A stretch of DNA of 64,000 nucleotides from NCBI GenBank assembly GCA_037833965.1, contig AP031352.1:14612501-14676500 (forward strand), given 5' to 3'. The position numbers and the translations under genes were made by a program. This DNA is from Marchantia polymorpha subsp. ruderalis (Eukaryota > Streptophyta > Marchantiopsida > Marchantiales > Marchantiaceae). Positions 36,801-50,860 of this stretch are shown piece by piece (positions within the stretch are counted from its first letter, which is position 1; each line of letters opens with the position of its first letter). Below the pieces are notes generated by a model. That model did not search any database. It was not told the origin of the DNA and saw only the letters and a program-made list of their open reading frames with translations.

Positions 36801-37848
36801 TATATTGTTCTTGATGAAAATGGAGCTCATGAGTGGCGAAATTAATTACGTAACAAAAAAGTAATAACAAACATCGATTGTACGTAGGTGGTCTACAGAA
36901 TTATTTATCATGATTCTTAGATTTTATTAAGAGATAATTGTTTTTGTTGTTTTGGGCACGTGATAGAATTAAAGTGAAAAAATCAATCACACATTTGAGC
37001 TCGGCATATTGGTCTCGAGCAGCAACTCATTCGAGGCTGTGCACACTTACCCTGCTTATCCGCAGGGGTTAACGGTTGTGTGCACCTTGACTCTGCATTA
37101 GATGATTCCAGTGAACATTAGATGTTCCCAACCTACTAATAACAACGTGAGATGATTACTTCCTCAGGTGCACAACATCAGATATCGAGTTATTTGACAG
37201 CGACAAGTTTTGAAGCAGGTATAAGAGCATTCAAGTGAGAAGTTAGGAACAGTAGATCGAAACTCCAGTCTTTCGTAATCGTGCTTGATCATGCCAAAAC
37301 GGACAATTCTCCTCGCAGTACACCACGCAGAAAATCTCAGCGGACTAGATCGGCAAACAGACAGTGTTCGTATAGTAATAAGCCATTGTACGTTCCTAAG
37401 CACAAATGCAAAGGAGTCCGCAATGTTCGACCAGATACATTCAGAGATTTGCAGGGTTTGATTTCAGGAGCATTTTTAAGATAAGAGCTAATTTCGAACT
37501 GCTATTCATGAAAATCTGAATCCAAGGAGACAGACAAATACATTCCGGCCACTACACATTTTCCTGAAAAATCACCTTTGGGTCATGAAATGTATAACTA
37601 CCTCCACAGTAACGGGCAACTGGGTTTAAAATATAACGCAGAACATACCATACAGGATCTCAATGTCTGTCACATGAGTGTAGAATGCGTTGTACAACAG
37701 TGTCTTAACACAATATACACAAGAAGATTGCAAAATTGTAGTTCTTCAAATGCTCAGCCAGGAGATCCTGATGTGACCAAAATACATCTAAAGCTTTGAG
37801 CCTCTACTGAGTAAATAAAACCTTAAAGAATGGACTAACTTTTCTTTC
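33871..37848. other. AT-rich intergenic spacer, no gene supported
   Basis: Mostly AT-rich. A moderate-GC island at 34,300-34,850 has a 145-codon open frame (34,304-34,741, +) of unknown meaning and a small inverted repeat (34,706-34,730 area, arms CTGTACGG/CCGTACAG). The island at 37,020-37,800 is probably the 3' flank of PSRP3. Confidence 0.45.
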
Positions 37849-39013
37849 CTATAGTGAGTTGGAAGCATTTTGCTGCCACAAGTTGATGATATCGGTTGCC
37901 TGGTTCAGAAGAATAATAGTGCGCTTGCGAGAGATCCACTTCTTGCTGTCCAGCTTTGCCTTCAGTTCCTCCCAGGCGTCTTTCCTAGGCCAGAAAAAGT
38001 ACGGACTAAGGGGGATGGTCCCGTGGCCGGGAACAACCTGATCCAGGGCGATACCGATATTTTTCTCCAACCACAAAAACCTCAAAGTCACCCTTTGCCT
38101 CCTTGGTGCTTTCACTGAAACTCGGGCTTTCTGCAAAAGAGGGGAACATGATTTCAGGGTTGTACACCGTAGTACATTTCAAATGAGACAAGAGAGAACA
38201 ATATAAAGAATGTAATGCAGCATGACTGCTAAGTCAGGAAAGAAAGCTTTCAAAATCATGATGAGGCATTCCGGACGCGGCAGATTTGCGACGAGTTCAC
38301 ACATAGCTCTTCGTAAAAAACCGGCTCGAATGTCAGGAAAGGCTTTGGCGAATTGATCCGTTGGTACAAATACTGAGATACCGAAATATATTGTAAGTTC
38401 GGCATAACAGACTGACAAATGAAAAGCCCGCACACAGTTCTCATGCAGACATTTAACGTTCAATTCTAGGTTGAAGCAATTCACCAAACTCCCCCAAGTT
38501 GCGATATTTTAGCATGACCGCCATGAAAATTTACAGTGCCACGGTTTCTACATACTACCACAACACAACACTCGAATTCTGAACTCAACAATTTCAGAGT
38601 AATCAGCTCACAATTTACTTTCTTCAATCGCAATAACGACTCCAGCTCCCACAATACTACAGCTCTTCACATCGCAATTCACGTCCGGGTGTGGCCAGTG
38701 TCAGAACTTAGACGGATAGTGGAGAAAGTCGTACCCTTTTGGAGCCAGGACTGCTGCCAGCAGAATGAGGCTTGACGGCCTCCTCCTCAACCTCGGCACC
38801 GTCCTCTGCTCTGACGCTAAGGCGCCTAAACCCTTTCTCTAAATTCGCCACGGAAATGCTCTGTCTGTGGCCATAAACCTTGACGCCCTTCAAGGTGCAG
38901 CCCTTGGCGAAGGAGACGCTGGAAGCTCTGCTGCTGGTGCAAGAACTCGCTGCAGAAGCAGCGGGGGCGGCCGCAACCGCGGAGGTCGCGCAGCAAACTG
39001 TCATCGAGGCCAT
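37849..39013 (-). CDS. PSRP3: Plastid-specific 30S ribosomal protein 3 (PSRP3/Ycf65-like), chloroplast precursor
   Basis: Two exons, 39013-38735 and 38130-37849, joined in phase 0 by a GT-AG intron (GTACGAC...TTTTGCAG); 186 aa. Residues 1 to about 65 are rich in A, S, T and V with almost no acidic residues ([17 protein letters not shown]...), a typical chloroplast transit peptide. The mature part has an acidic linker (EDGAEVEEE), then the conserved PSRP3 domain in exon 2: [34 protein letters not shown], then [13 protein letters not shown] near the C-terminus. The protein is a small-subunit component of plastid ribosomes, encoded in the plastid as ycf65 in some algae and in the nucleus in land plants. 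Length matches the family. An in-frame ATG three codons downstream (MTV) is an alternative start. Confidence 0.95.
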
Positions 39014-39300
39014 AGCTGCAAGCTTCTCCCTGCGTCTGTCCGGGTCCTCGTCGCTGCCCGAGCGTTCGCGTTTTGAGAGTGGATCGTTCGACTCCTGCTG
39101 AATGCCACGGACGAGGGCTAGCTAGCGGAGCGTCCAAAGCCTTCCTTCCGCCATCGTTCCATCTCCTTATCCTTTCCAATTCTCTCGCCTGCTTCCGGTC
39201 ACCCCTGTCTTATCCCTTGAATAAGCCCTGGGTCCGACTCGACTCGCCCGCGGGGATCTGGATCTCTGACAACCACTGCCGCGAGTGAGGAGGACAGGCA
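39014..39300 (-). promoter_or_regulatory. Upstream region of PSRP3
   Basis: A GC-richer stretch directly 5' of the PSRP3 start, returning to AT-rich DNA after about 39,300. It presumably contains the 5' UTR and promoter. No TATA box is clearly placed. Confidence 0.4.
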
Positions 39301-41204
39301 GCCCTCATGCACACACAAATAATTACTACGATGATACTTTTACAGTCACAGTGTGCCGGATCACGTCTATTGCTCGGACATTTTCGTTGTTGATTATTGT
39401 TGGCATCGGCGAAACATTTTCATCACATTTTGTGTAAGTCAGCCGAGGCTCACTGCCGGTCGATATTCAGGGAAGCTTTCATCCTTTTAATGAGAATACA
39501 GTGAGAGGACGTTGTCTGCAGTTTAGTCGTTTTCGGGAATTGCCTCGTGTAAGTTTTGCATTTAACATTCCGATTCGTATATGGTTTATGAAGGTGAGTA
39601 ATGGATATTTATTTCCATGAGTTTGAAATCGATGGAAAGAAAAAGTATCAATATTTGTAATATTTTAGAAGTCCATACGAGTGCTTGATAAAGATTTTCG
39701 AATTTTAAAACAAATCTCATTTCTTCATTAACTAGATGAAACGAACATCGATTGCAACCACAACCAGAAAATGTAAGAGCATTAGGAAATTGGTAATCAC
39801 ATGAAGATGGTATAAAAGTTGAATGAGAAATCAAATCAAGACTTGTCTTGACTTTTTATTCCATATGTTTATTTCTTATACTAAATAGGTTTTTTTTCCA
39901 AAATGAATATATATTTATGAAGCAATAATCAAGCATCAATTGAAAATATTCAATGGTTATGTTGAGATAAGAGTTAGTTTCATATCACAAATTTCCCAAT
40001 AGAGTTCAAGAAGAAGTAATCTACAACTTCTTTTGTGAAGTAGAACAGACAGTAGAGTTCTTCTTGGATACAGCGACATTTGCATGTCATCGCACCAACC
40101 TAGAACTCCAAGGGTACATATCAACTCTATGATACCTTATATTTCAATCATGTATGTGTGGTTTGTAATATGTGTGGTTAGTATAATATTGACAAACATC
40201 GGTGCTAGGGATTGACCTCCTTATTGAATGATGTCACTAACAAAAGAAAAGTGCTTATACTTCTTATAAGACGATACATTAGTAACATAATGTTTTTTAA
40301 GTGCTGTTTGGCTACAAGATTAATTTCATTTGCTATTTTGTATTGTTCAGAAACATTAACATTGATGTTCTTATTGCATTTGAATAAAGATATTTGTACA
40401 CATGTCTGGTAGTGCAAGAAAGATTAAACGCTTGGACGTTAAGACAAAGTTAAGGGATCTCAACTTTCTAAGTCAACAAGCAGCACATCCAATACTTTCA
40501 AATATCTTGAGAAGGAGAGAAGTTATCATGCACGTGGCATTGGATTTGAATTGGGATGAATCCAAAAGCATTGTATATCACATTAGTTGCAAAGTTTTAT
40601 GTACATTCTGCATGAATATTATATGCGCGTTGAGATGAATGCGCTTACGATGAAAGTAAGTAGCTATGAGTTCAAAAAAAAAGCTTTGTTTCTTTGAAAT
40701 AAGATCTTGCATAAGTTTTACCAAATGTTTATAATATTTAAAACACAATTTTTTTCCAGACATGCGTTGCGTCGAATGTATGGCTTGAGAAAGATTTGAA
40801 GCGCGTATCAAAATCTAGCAAAAAAAAGAGCTGATGAGAACATAACAGACTTACTTTCATTCAGAAGAAAATACATTTGCATACAATTCACAAAATGATG
40901 ATTAATGTACCATTCAAATGTATTATTAACATTAATAAGTTGACTTTACAATATCACAAACATCATACACAATGAATTCAGATGATTGTGCTGTTTAGCA
41001 AAGCAAAGAACAAATTATAAATTTTAGATGAAAAATTTACCATCCATTGTATAGAAAATAGATTTTGTTCACGTGTTTTGAATATCAATAAGAATTTCAA
41101 AATTATCTTTGATTATCAAGTTAAAACTTGGCAAAATACATAAAATCTATGCATATCTTGCACAAGTACAACAAAATTGTAATCATTACTTCATATTATA
41201 TATA

Positions 41205-41245
41205 TTTCAAGACAATTGTTTATGAAATGAACAATTGTCTTGAAA
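41205..41245. repeat. Perfect inverted repeat, 16-bp arms
   Basis: Arms TTTCAAGACAATTGTT (41205-41220) and AACAATTGTCTTGAAA (41230-41245) flank a 9-nt loop. Confidence 0.95.
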
Positions 41246-43926
41246 AATCTGTGTGTCATTTCATGTTTGAGTGTCTAAAATCCAAGATACATTTGTATCA
41301 TCAAAATTGTTTTTTATATCAAAATTGATGCATCTTTTTTTTTCATCAATGTTATCAGCGAATGTGAGCATCTTGATCATAAATCATTCAGTCTTTCAAA
41401 ATATGTTTAAACAGTTCTCAACTCAAACATTTAATATCCAAGTATGAAATGTGGCAAGGGAATGAACATGCATTTGATTTTTAGTTTTTGATTAATGATC
41501 ATGCATATATGATCAACATGATTGATTGGATCAAATCAACATTAGATGATATTGAATAAAATAATACTTGATAGTGCTTTATCAAAGTCATTTTTTATTG
41601 TCGTTTTCAATAGTAATTTCAATAAAAACATCTGTATCAATATGCTTCCATTAAAATCAAGTTTATAATGATTTAGTGAAAATTTTGCAAAATATTTGAC
41701 TTAATGATAAGCTTTGAACGTCTTTGAGTCTAAATAACACAAATATTGAACAAGTTGTCAAAGATTCAATTTAAGTGTATGCTCTTGATAATATTAAAAT
41801 TTTTGAGGCTATAGTGAAACAACACAACATCTTGCAGAATGCCAGCAATTCAAATGACGATGATGTTGTTGAAATCTCACCTTTGATGATCGTCAAATAA
41901 AGTAATCAAACAACCATTGATTTAATCCATTTTACTTTATTTTTAGATCATTTTTATTGACATGAGTTCAAAATAACTTGTTTTTTCATTTCAATAGAGC
42001 TGATTGTACGTTGATATAGCACTAGGATTTAAAAAAAAATTCATTCAAAGATGGAATCATAAATTGTGAAGAGATACCAATTATGGTTCTTCTTTTAGTT
42101 ATATAGCTCTTACCAACAAGTACAAGTAGATAAAATTTTATCCTCACCCTCCATTCCACTTCTAGTGTATTGATGATTTGGCAAATATACATAAGAAGCA
42201 CACGGATTCTGACCAACTAACACACTCAATCTTTACCTAACAAGCACACTAATTGATGACATGTTGTTTCTAACCAACACACAAACTAGTACATGGATTG
42301 TTGACGTGGCACTATAGATTTTCCACTATTATCTACTCTACTCAATCTTAAGTAAACTTTACTTTAGTTCTAACTAACTAATGATGATTATAATTAATAT
42401 ATTAACAAATTTAACAAAGTTATATATCTCAAACAATTGACAATATAATATGTAGCAAAGTAATTATTACTTCTTAAAATAAATAACCATTGAGATAAAA
42501 GTTAAAAAAACATTTGTCAAATTTACCTTGTTCATAGCTCTTTTTTGTGATTATGATAGGGTTTGAAACTCCAAAATTATAATTGAAATTGTCAGTATTG
42601 AATAACATCATGATCTTATTGCAGTATTGAGATTTTTGGATAGATTTACTAGTTTTTGAAATTTGATATCACTAATGAAATATGTCATTCATACGAGGTG
42701 ACGATCTTGGAAAGTAATACTTTGTATATCAAACTTTCTACCTTACTTTACACAAAACATTTACAATACTTTTAATAAACAAGCACTAGATGATTAATTT
42801 ATTTGAAATCAATTACATCATGTGATGAGACATATGATACTTATTTTTGTTTGAAATATATCAAATTTGTGGAAAAATCAAAGTAAATTTTGATTTTTTG
42901 GGTTAATAAGTTTTAATTATTGTGACATTAATGAACATTTTCCCAACAAAAATTTTTGAAATTTGTATGATTTGCATACAATTAAAATTATTATGAAAGA
43001 TGTAGTCAACGGAGCATTGTGCAGCAATATACAATCATAATATCAATCTATTTTAATGAAAATTTGGAAGAGAAATCAACCTGATTTATTTGAATTTTTT
43101 TTTCATTAAAAATTTAATTATGTTTATTTTCTTGTTGAAGATTTCAATTCAAAAAACTAACTTATAATTGAAAGTATTACTAAATTTTAACTATTTTAAA
43201 AATTTGCAGATCATAAAATTAGAAGTTAAATTAATTATTTAATAATATAGATGTTCATTCCATGTGCAGTTACATTTAATTCGAATTACATTTAGATCTT
43301 TGTAATTTTAGGTTAGACTACTACTCAAATGTAATGTTAGCTAGTAGAAGTTTTTAATTTTATGTAAGAATACAGATGAAAATTTCAAATACATAATTTT
43401 TTTTTTATCCTAAATCTTGATAAAAGAGTCCAACAAAACAAACTATATGTGCAATTCCCTAAACCCTTAAAAATCATCTTTAAATTTATTTTTTATAATG
43501 TATTATGCAAATTAAAATAGACACATCATATATTAATGACTGGAATTTAGGATAGAAATTTAAAGTCATGCTGATTAAAAATAATATCTAAATGAAAATA
43601 TTCCCTTATAAATTATTTATACTTTTTTTCTTCATATTTTTATTAAAAATACATGCATTACAAGTAGACAATTTTAACTTTTTAGTGCATATATTGTTGA
43701 AAATTTGAACAAAATGTTTCAAATTTTCGAAGAAATTGTGCTTAAACCTTTATTCATGAATATTTTATTTACACAATGAAAACTGAAAATTAAATTTCAA
43801 ACACATGACAGTAAAAATTTTTGTACATTAAAATTTTAATATAAACAAAATTTATAATTAAAGTAGGAACAGTATAATTTAAATTGAATTTGTTTTTGGA
43901 ACTTCTTGAATTGACAATACTTCTTC

Positions 43927-43947
43927 TATATATATATATATATATAT
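43927..43947. repeat. TA microsatellite
   Basis: About ten uninterrupted TA units in AT-rich DNA. Confidence 0.9.
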
Positions 43948-45199
43948 GTTTCAATAAAAAATTATCATTCAAAAAAAATATTGAATCTAATGTTTCAGTA
44001 TATTTGATTCAATCAAAATATTTCATCATCTTATTCTGATTTAATCATATGTTTATAATTTATATTCTGATCTGATTATAATAGGTTCACCTTGTCAATT
44101 ACGTAATATTTCATTAAGACACAATGTGGTTTGAAGATTTTCCAATTCTTCATTATACAAAAAGCAAATTATGTTTAGTTTGAGATATAGTAAGTATTTT
44201 TTTTCCTGATGAAAATGCCAAAATATTTTCAAATCCATTTTAGTAGTTGATCTTAGAAATATTTTAGAGTTTGTATATGGACAATCCTATGATATACTTC
44301 TCTCTGTAAAGATTCATATTAGCAAGAAGATATTCTGATGAGTGGGATGGATTTTTGTTTTAAACGGATTTCCTCAAAATGAGCACGGGCTCTAGAGAGA
44401 AGGATGTATAAGATTTCGTACCTCGTTTCATGGTACGCAATAAAAAAGAAATTGCATCAATCTAATAAAAATTAGAGCATAAATGACGTTTTTCCAATCT
44501 TGATTGCATTATTCTTTTACAAATATAAGATTTATCTTAATCTTTGTGATAGTAGGGGGTTTAGAAAACTTACATATCCCTTAATGGCTGACCCAGAACA
44601 GTGCTAAACGTGATAAGAGGATAACATTGTAGGGGACTTTTTCACCTGGCATATTAACCTTTTCGCAGAATCGTTGTTGAATCGTCCAAGTATTGAGATT
44701 TGAGAAGAAAAATTTAAGACTGGATTTTCGCGTTAAGAAAACCTTGTGGATCCACAGAACATGTACGTGCCAAACCTGTTGAGTTTCATGGGAAGGATTC
44801 CGTTCCGGTTGTTTTGTTGTATGACTCTGATTAGAGAACCCCTAATATAATCAAATTTATTCATTTGCAAATAAATCACTGCACGAAACACCTACTCAGT
44901 TCTCAATTTTCTGCTGTCATTGTGCCCATTAACTGTTCAAGAATTCAAATTTGCTACATCTTCCAAATATCAATATTTCTCGGACGCTGAAATGCGTGCT
45001 TCATTATGCAACAAGTACCGCCTTTACTACGTATGCTAGGTAACAAAAACAAATACTTTCAAGTTTAAGATTGTCCTGGATGCATGCAATTCTGTATTTC
45101 TAGGATCTTAACTGCAGCAGCTATCAGATTGTTTTGGCAGTGATTCACGACGAGATACGATATATAAACGTATGAAATTTGTCATAAGTACTAAGTACA

Positions 45200-46039
45200 T
45201 CATACTATTGGAGAAACTCGTTACACCCGAATACTATTTCCGTGGCACGCCTCGTTATCGACAAGCCCTAAAAAGCAGTAGACATCGAATATGCTCATGG
45301 AGAACATCAAAAAAAAAAAACCCATGCACTTGAACATGGCTAGAAATTCCACCGATCGTCCTCTTGAAGAAAGATAAGGTGAACTCTCAAAGGAGAACAA
45401 TACAAGATAGAGCAGAGAGGTGTGGTAAAACCAGGAACCGAGCGTATGTCTCCATACAGAGCAGAGCGAAGACATGAAAATGACCAAAGTAGGGAACAAT
45501 TCGTCCAGTCTCACAGGGAAGAAACCACCGGAAATTATTGGACCGGAAATATGCAATACCGCATATCAAATATTCTGACGATCTATCTCTCTATTTCTGT
45601 GCATCCCGATTGGAGATTCTGGACTCAGAGGCAGACGTCGAAGAAAGCACAAACGCATAGTGGCACAAAAGCCGCTGGATGCAGGGCGTGGGGAACGCTG
45701 CAGCAGATTTGTCGTGTCTACTGCACGTGACGAGGCGTAAGACACACAAACACATCAACCCACGTACTGTACTGAACACCATACAGTATCGTGTGTAAGT
45801 ATGTAAGTTCGTTCGGTCGTTAGTCCATGATGAAACAAAAGAGCACTTTCGTTCACAGTTCCAGCTCCACCGACTTTCTCCTTCTCCTTCTCCTTCACTG
45901 CTGTGTTCGTGTCTGAATTCATGTACTCCTTCGTGTTCCGTGCTGCGAAGATTGCAGGCTGATCAGCTGCTGCGAAGACCTATTGTGAAAATTTCTGTTC
46001 GCTCGAATTGGAGGACGGACGGTTTGGGTGCTCCGCTCG
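45200..46039 (+). promoter_or_regulatory. Upstream region of the ITPase gene
   Basis: G+C rises towards the ITPase start. A CT-rich tract (CTTTCTCCTTCTCCTTCTCC) lies at about 45,874-45,893 in the probable 5' UTR. The start site cannot be placed exactly, and the frames present show no domain. Confidence 0.4.
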
Positions 46040-48908
46040 ATGTCAGCCATGGGCGTTAGGATGCAGCTTTCCAGCCCTGTCACCTTCGTCACTGGGAATG
46101 CCAACAAGCTCGAGGAAGTGAAGATGATTCTTGGCCAGACAATTCCGTTCCGGTCTGTTAAATTGGATCGTAAGTTCATTTCTCGCTGCATCAAACCGGA
46201 ATCACGTTTTTCAATATACGCCTTCGACCTTTGAACAGACTGATCGTCCTGTACTTTCGAACAGGGTTGCTAGGACGTTTACTGGTGGAATAGAAGGTGG
46301 TCTTCAGAGTTACAGCATTACTTCTTTGGGAAATCTCTTGGCCGGTTCTTTGGCAAAAAAATTTGGGCAGTTAAATTTTCAGTCCACTTTTTTAGTTCCC
46401 AGGTCAATCAGATCGCCGCTTTAATGTCACGGTTGGTTGTTGAAGAAGTCTTAAACTCCGCATTTCACTCTAATTTTTCTTCAAAACTCTCAATTCTTCT
46501 CAAGCGAATGTTCGTGCCCACATTTGCTCAGATCTACAGTCATGCTGTAGTCAGCCAGACCGCTCATAGATATTTCTCTCAACCGAACCAGGTTATGAGC
46601 CTACCTAGGGCTTGGATAAATACATCAAAGGGACTCCTCATCGAGTTTACTTTTCTTAAGGCAGATGAGACATTTCTGTGACACGCATGGATGACCTTCA
46701 GTTAGTAGATACCAAGACTTTGGAAGCGTTTCTTATGCATGTAGACTGAGCAGTACACTGATGGTGTTATATACCAGCCTGCACATAAGCCGTAATGTTT
46801 GCTTTGGATTGGCCACCTTATACTTTGAAGCAGTGTGTTCTATAAACCCTTGAAGGAGTAATGACTTAAGTACTTATGCGCGGCCTTGATGATTCAGTTC
46901 CCGAATTACAAGGGGAACCGGAAGATATATCGAAGGAGAAATGTCGACTGGCAGCAAAAGAGGTAAGCATTTGCATTTCCATCTGGTCATGCGCAGCGAA
47001 AATCTTCAACTCTTCCATTAACGTAATCGAGTAGTTATTCAATTTCGGAGACTAAAACCCTATTTCACGGTATCTGACCAAATTTGTGTACAATGCATAT
47101 TTATGGCCTGTCAAAGGTAAACGGCCCGGTGCTGGTTGAAGATACCTGTCTTTGCTTCAACGCCTTGAAAGGTCTTCCAGGTGCATTTCTTCGGCTCTTC
47201 GGCTTTTAGTGTTGGAATCCTGGCTATTTTCTCCCTCGGACGTATTTGCTCTCGTATTCTCCTAAGTAAAGGTTTTTAGTACATGTCTTGACATACTGCT
47301 GCTTCAGTCCTTAGGCAATTCCTAGGCGTCTTAACCACAATTTGCTTGTATACAGAAGAGCTTTTCTTCAAAGGTTGTCATTCAGGTGGTTTCAGCTGTG
47401 TTTAATGTCTTGTGATACCTTTTCTTGACAGGTCCTTATGTGTAAGCATTGCAACCTGATATCGGAGCATCAGATGTTTGAGTTACTGAGAAAAGGAATG
47501 GAGCACCTGAGTGTCAGTGCAGTATATTGGAGGGGAATTGTGAGTTTATAGAACCCTCTTAGGAAACAAAACCGGTGTTATCCTTTGAACCTATGCATCT
47601 CTACCTGTAATAATCATTCACGCGTGCCTTTATGTATACAGGTAATCTCTAGTAAACAGGCTTTTCTCTTATCCTCTTTTCCCTTGTATCCTGTTTCAGA
47701 TAACTTTGGATAAGGGTTAGATATAAATTTTAATGTTGGATCCTCTTTCATTGGTTGAAGAATTTACATAATTGTTGTAACCACAGCCGACGTTGATATA
47801 ACTTTGTTCATTTCTTCTCTTATTGTGACACAGAAAGTGGTTCTTGCAAAAGACTGGCCATGAAGGTAATGCGAGGATATACATTTTCATCGATGCTCTG
47901 CGTGTGATTCTTGTGGAATACTGAATGACAGTGTTTATGTTGAAAGTCTGTAATTGATTGTTGTGCTAGTTCGGGCAGTCGTTTGATGCAACCTGTCGAT
48001 GCTGTCTTCGATTGTCTGGAGCTCTAGCACCTGATATTCTGTTCTGTCATTAAGTTATTTATTGTCATAGAATTGAATCTAGAAACAGTGCCTTTAACAT
48101 AACTTACGATTGACGATTTGACGTCGTCAGGGCTGAACAATCTACTCGCTGCGTACGAGGACAAGTCGGCGTACGCACTATGCGTATTTTCGCTGGCCCT
48201 TGGACCTGACGCGGAGCCTCTTACTTTCAGTGGACGAACTGAGGTAGAGTTTATTTAAAACCATTTTCATCGTAGATGTTGATTGTAGTAATGGAGGAGA
48301 AATATTAGTACGAGTCCCAAGTTTATAAAACGGAAGACCTTGCTTGCATATGCGCTCTATTAGACGTCAACATGGTGCCAGATTTGGTCTTACGAAGTGT
48401 GGCTTGTTGTCTGGGATGCCCTGCAGCTGGTAGATACAACGCTCCATGCAACCTTTATGCATAATGTTATGTGTAATCTGCAACTCTTATTTGTTTCCAT
48501 GGAGTTTCTGTGTCACATTTTCTTCTGATGCCAAATACGAATATATTGGGGAAACAGGGAAAAATTGTTCCAGCCAGAGGTCCGGGTGATTTTGGATGGG
48601 ACCCTGTCTTTCAACCAGATGGATATGACCTGACGTACGCATACTCTACCTTTGTTAAATTCCTTGTATCAAGCACGTAAGCTATGCGAGGCTAGAACTA
48701 ATCACTTCTGTTTACTCATGCTTTATCTTTTTTAAAGTTGCGACTGTGCGCGTAAGGAGGCGATTTCTAAGCTGGTTGTTTGAATTTTCATGAGTACAGA
48801 TTTGCAGAGATGAAGAAGGAAGATAAGAATAAAATTTCACACCGAAGAAGAGCTCTAGACAAAGTCAGGGAACACTTCTACGAAAATGACTACGCTCCTC
48901 CAGTTTAG
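46040..48908 (+). CDS. ITPA: Inosine triphosphate pyrophosphatase (ITPase/HAM1 family)
   Basis: Eight coding exons, phases consistent, 199 aa: 46040-46169, 46898-46962, 47117-47180, 47432-47441, 47834-47865, 48131-48243, 48558-48634, 48800-48908. The enzyme hydrolyses ITP, XTP and dITP to the monophosphates and pyrophosphate, keeping deaminated purines out of nucleic acids; usually cytosolic. Family marks visible: [13 protein letters not shown] (residues 15-27, phosphate-binding loop), [13 protein letters not shown] (47-59), [23 protein letters not shown] (71-93, catalytic acidic residues E73 and D74), [14 protein letters not shown] (109-122), [14 protein letters not shown] (147-160) and SHRRRAL (177-183, base recognition). 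Length equals the usual 190-205 aa. The first ATG is chosen; M4 or M8 would also keep the core. All introns are GT-AG. Exon 4 is only 10 nt. Confidence 0.95.
47432..47441 (+). other. ITPA: 10-nt micro-exon of the ITPase gene
   Basis: The exon GTCCTTATGT lies between TTCTTGACAG and GTAAGCATT. With one base from exon 3 and one from exon 5 it gives G-P-Y-V, completing the conserved GLPGPYVKWF block. Its length is not a multiple of three, so skipping shifts the frame. The alternative donor two bases earlier breaks the frame. Confidence 0.88.
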
Positions 48909-50860
48909 TTTACAATTTCAGTTATTTGAGAAGCTTTATCTTTCATAGTGTGTCACTCTTGGCGTAATCAACCTGTCCTAGCGGAGCTTTGGAAAGGGCG
49001 AATGGTCTTCCATGGGTGAGTTGTATACTCCAATAAAGAACCTGAAGTGATACCAACAGAACCAGCAGGACAACAGCAGGCATTCTGCTCAATAAGCTGT
49101 AATTAGGTTGACAATTTTGCACCTAGTCTTGTCCAGGAAAGATGGCACAGTCACGCAGAGGCTTCAATTATTCCAGGAAAATAAAGGTAGATCCAAGATT
49201 TCCACTAGAAACTATTCAAATGGAATCTGCATCCCCACTCAACCCAATGCACCTGTAATAAATTAAATATCTCGCAAAATCGCCTACCTTTCTGATACGC
49301 AATATTATTAACAGCCTTGATCGTAATTGGTCATAAAGCGGGGGCAAGATTCTGACTTCTGTAAGTTCCTTGCCCTGGTGGAAAGCGCGGAGCGAAGCGA
49401 AAACCCTTGATAATAGCAATGGAGTGCTCACGAAGAGTCTGAATCACGCCACTCCGCAGGAATGTGATGGCCATGGGAAGACTTTTTAACTGGAGCAAAA
49501 AAATTCCAACCGCACTTCTAACTTAATGTTATCAAGCATTTTCTGTACATTTTGTATGTCTGTTTGACGGCCATTGAGTTACGCTTCTGATATCTTGTGT
49601 ACATATTTACACTTCACACAACAGAATTCGCTCACACAATCTCTAAAGTTTTTATACGGAGGTCATCATGAAATGTGTCATACGCAAGAAAATACTAAAC
49701 CTGATATATTCATGTAGTAGAATTTTAGAAATCTTTTTAAAATCTGGTCTCAAGCTTTTCTAATTCAAAACATGATAAAATCCTCATCCATTATTCAATG
49801 ATAGTCACTCGCGACTAACATGTCATAGTGATTACGAAGAAACTCATCATTCTACTATAAGTAAATAAGAAAATATTACCTTTAAATCTAACCGAATGAT
49901 TGCATCCTCTAGATACAATAGTGTGCTGTTCTCCTGTAAACTTTCTTATGATCTTACATATTTGCCTTCACTCTCTTCTCATATGAACTACAAACATGCC
50001 ATTTGATGAGATAGTAAATTTTGTGCTCTAGATGCGGTGAGAAGAGTGAATACTGTAACTTATGGGGCTCGACAAAATTGAGAGTGGATATGAAGTACAA
50101 GTAATAAAAAAAATACATTTATCTGCTGTTGCTCGTCAAATGATGTCATAAATATACTCACTCTATTGATAAATATATAGTTATGATAACTAATTCACTT
50201 GAATGTACTTGATAAAAAGTAAGAATAAAAATAATATTTTTCAAAGCTTGATAAATAACCAAATATAAAAAGGTAATATATGAAATTCATTATTTTTCTC
50301 AATTCAAATGTTTTCATCTTCACATCATGTTTTGATTTATCTCATTTTAAGATTTTGACTAAAATTTCAACTTAAAAAACCTATAAATCAATATATATAA
50401 TTTAAGCTTTAAATGTACTACATACGAAGGAATTTATTATCCACTCCTCAATTCTATTTAAAATTAAAGCTTGCATCTTGATCAATAGTTATTGTTGTCA
50501 AACTTATTTAAGTATATAAGAGTATATGCACCACTTCAACAATCAGATTGATATCCATTCAACCACATTGCATCATTTGAAGTTTAAATAAATATTCAGT
50601 TCATTGCTCTTTATATCATAGTTGATTTCATTCAAAAAATCTACATACAAAGTAAGATTTTGAGTCTATTGATTAATTTCTACTTTTGTTCATCAAACAA
50701 ATCCATATATCTCACACTATTTTTTAATCATAATATATTTTCTTTATTATACGTTGATAAATGAAAGAATCGATTGAAATTTACATTTAAAATGAATAAT
50801 ATAGGAAAGTCAAAGATAATATTAAACAAATATTTATAGGAATTTTGAAAAAAATACTTT
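48909..50860. other. 3' flank of the ITPase gene and AT-rich spacer
   Basis: The probable 3' UTR runs to about 49.2 kb. After that the sequence is AT-rich with no recognisable coding capacity. Confidence 0.5.

Larger units (their letters stand above)
39300..45200. other. Long AT-rich gene desert
   Basis: Nearly 6 kb of strongly AT-rich sequence with stops in all frames. The only distinct structures are the inverted repeat at 41,205-41,245 and the TA microsatellite at 43,927-43,947. Frames near 40,402-40,638 and 39,586-39,834 have no recognisable product. Confidence 0.6.
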
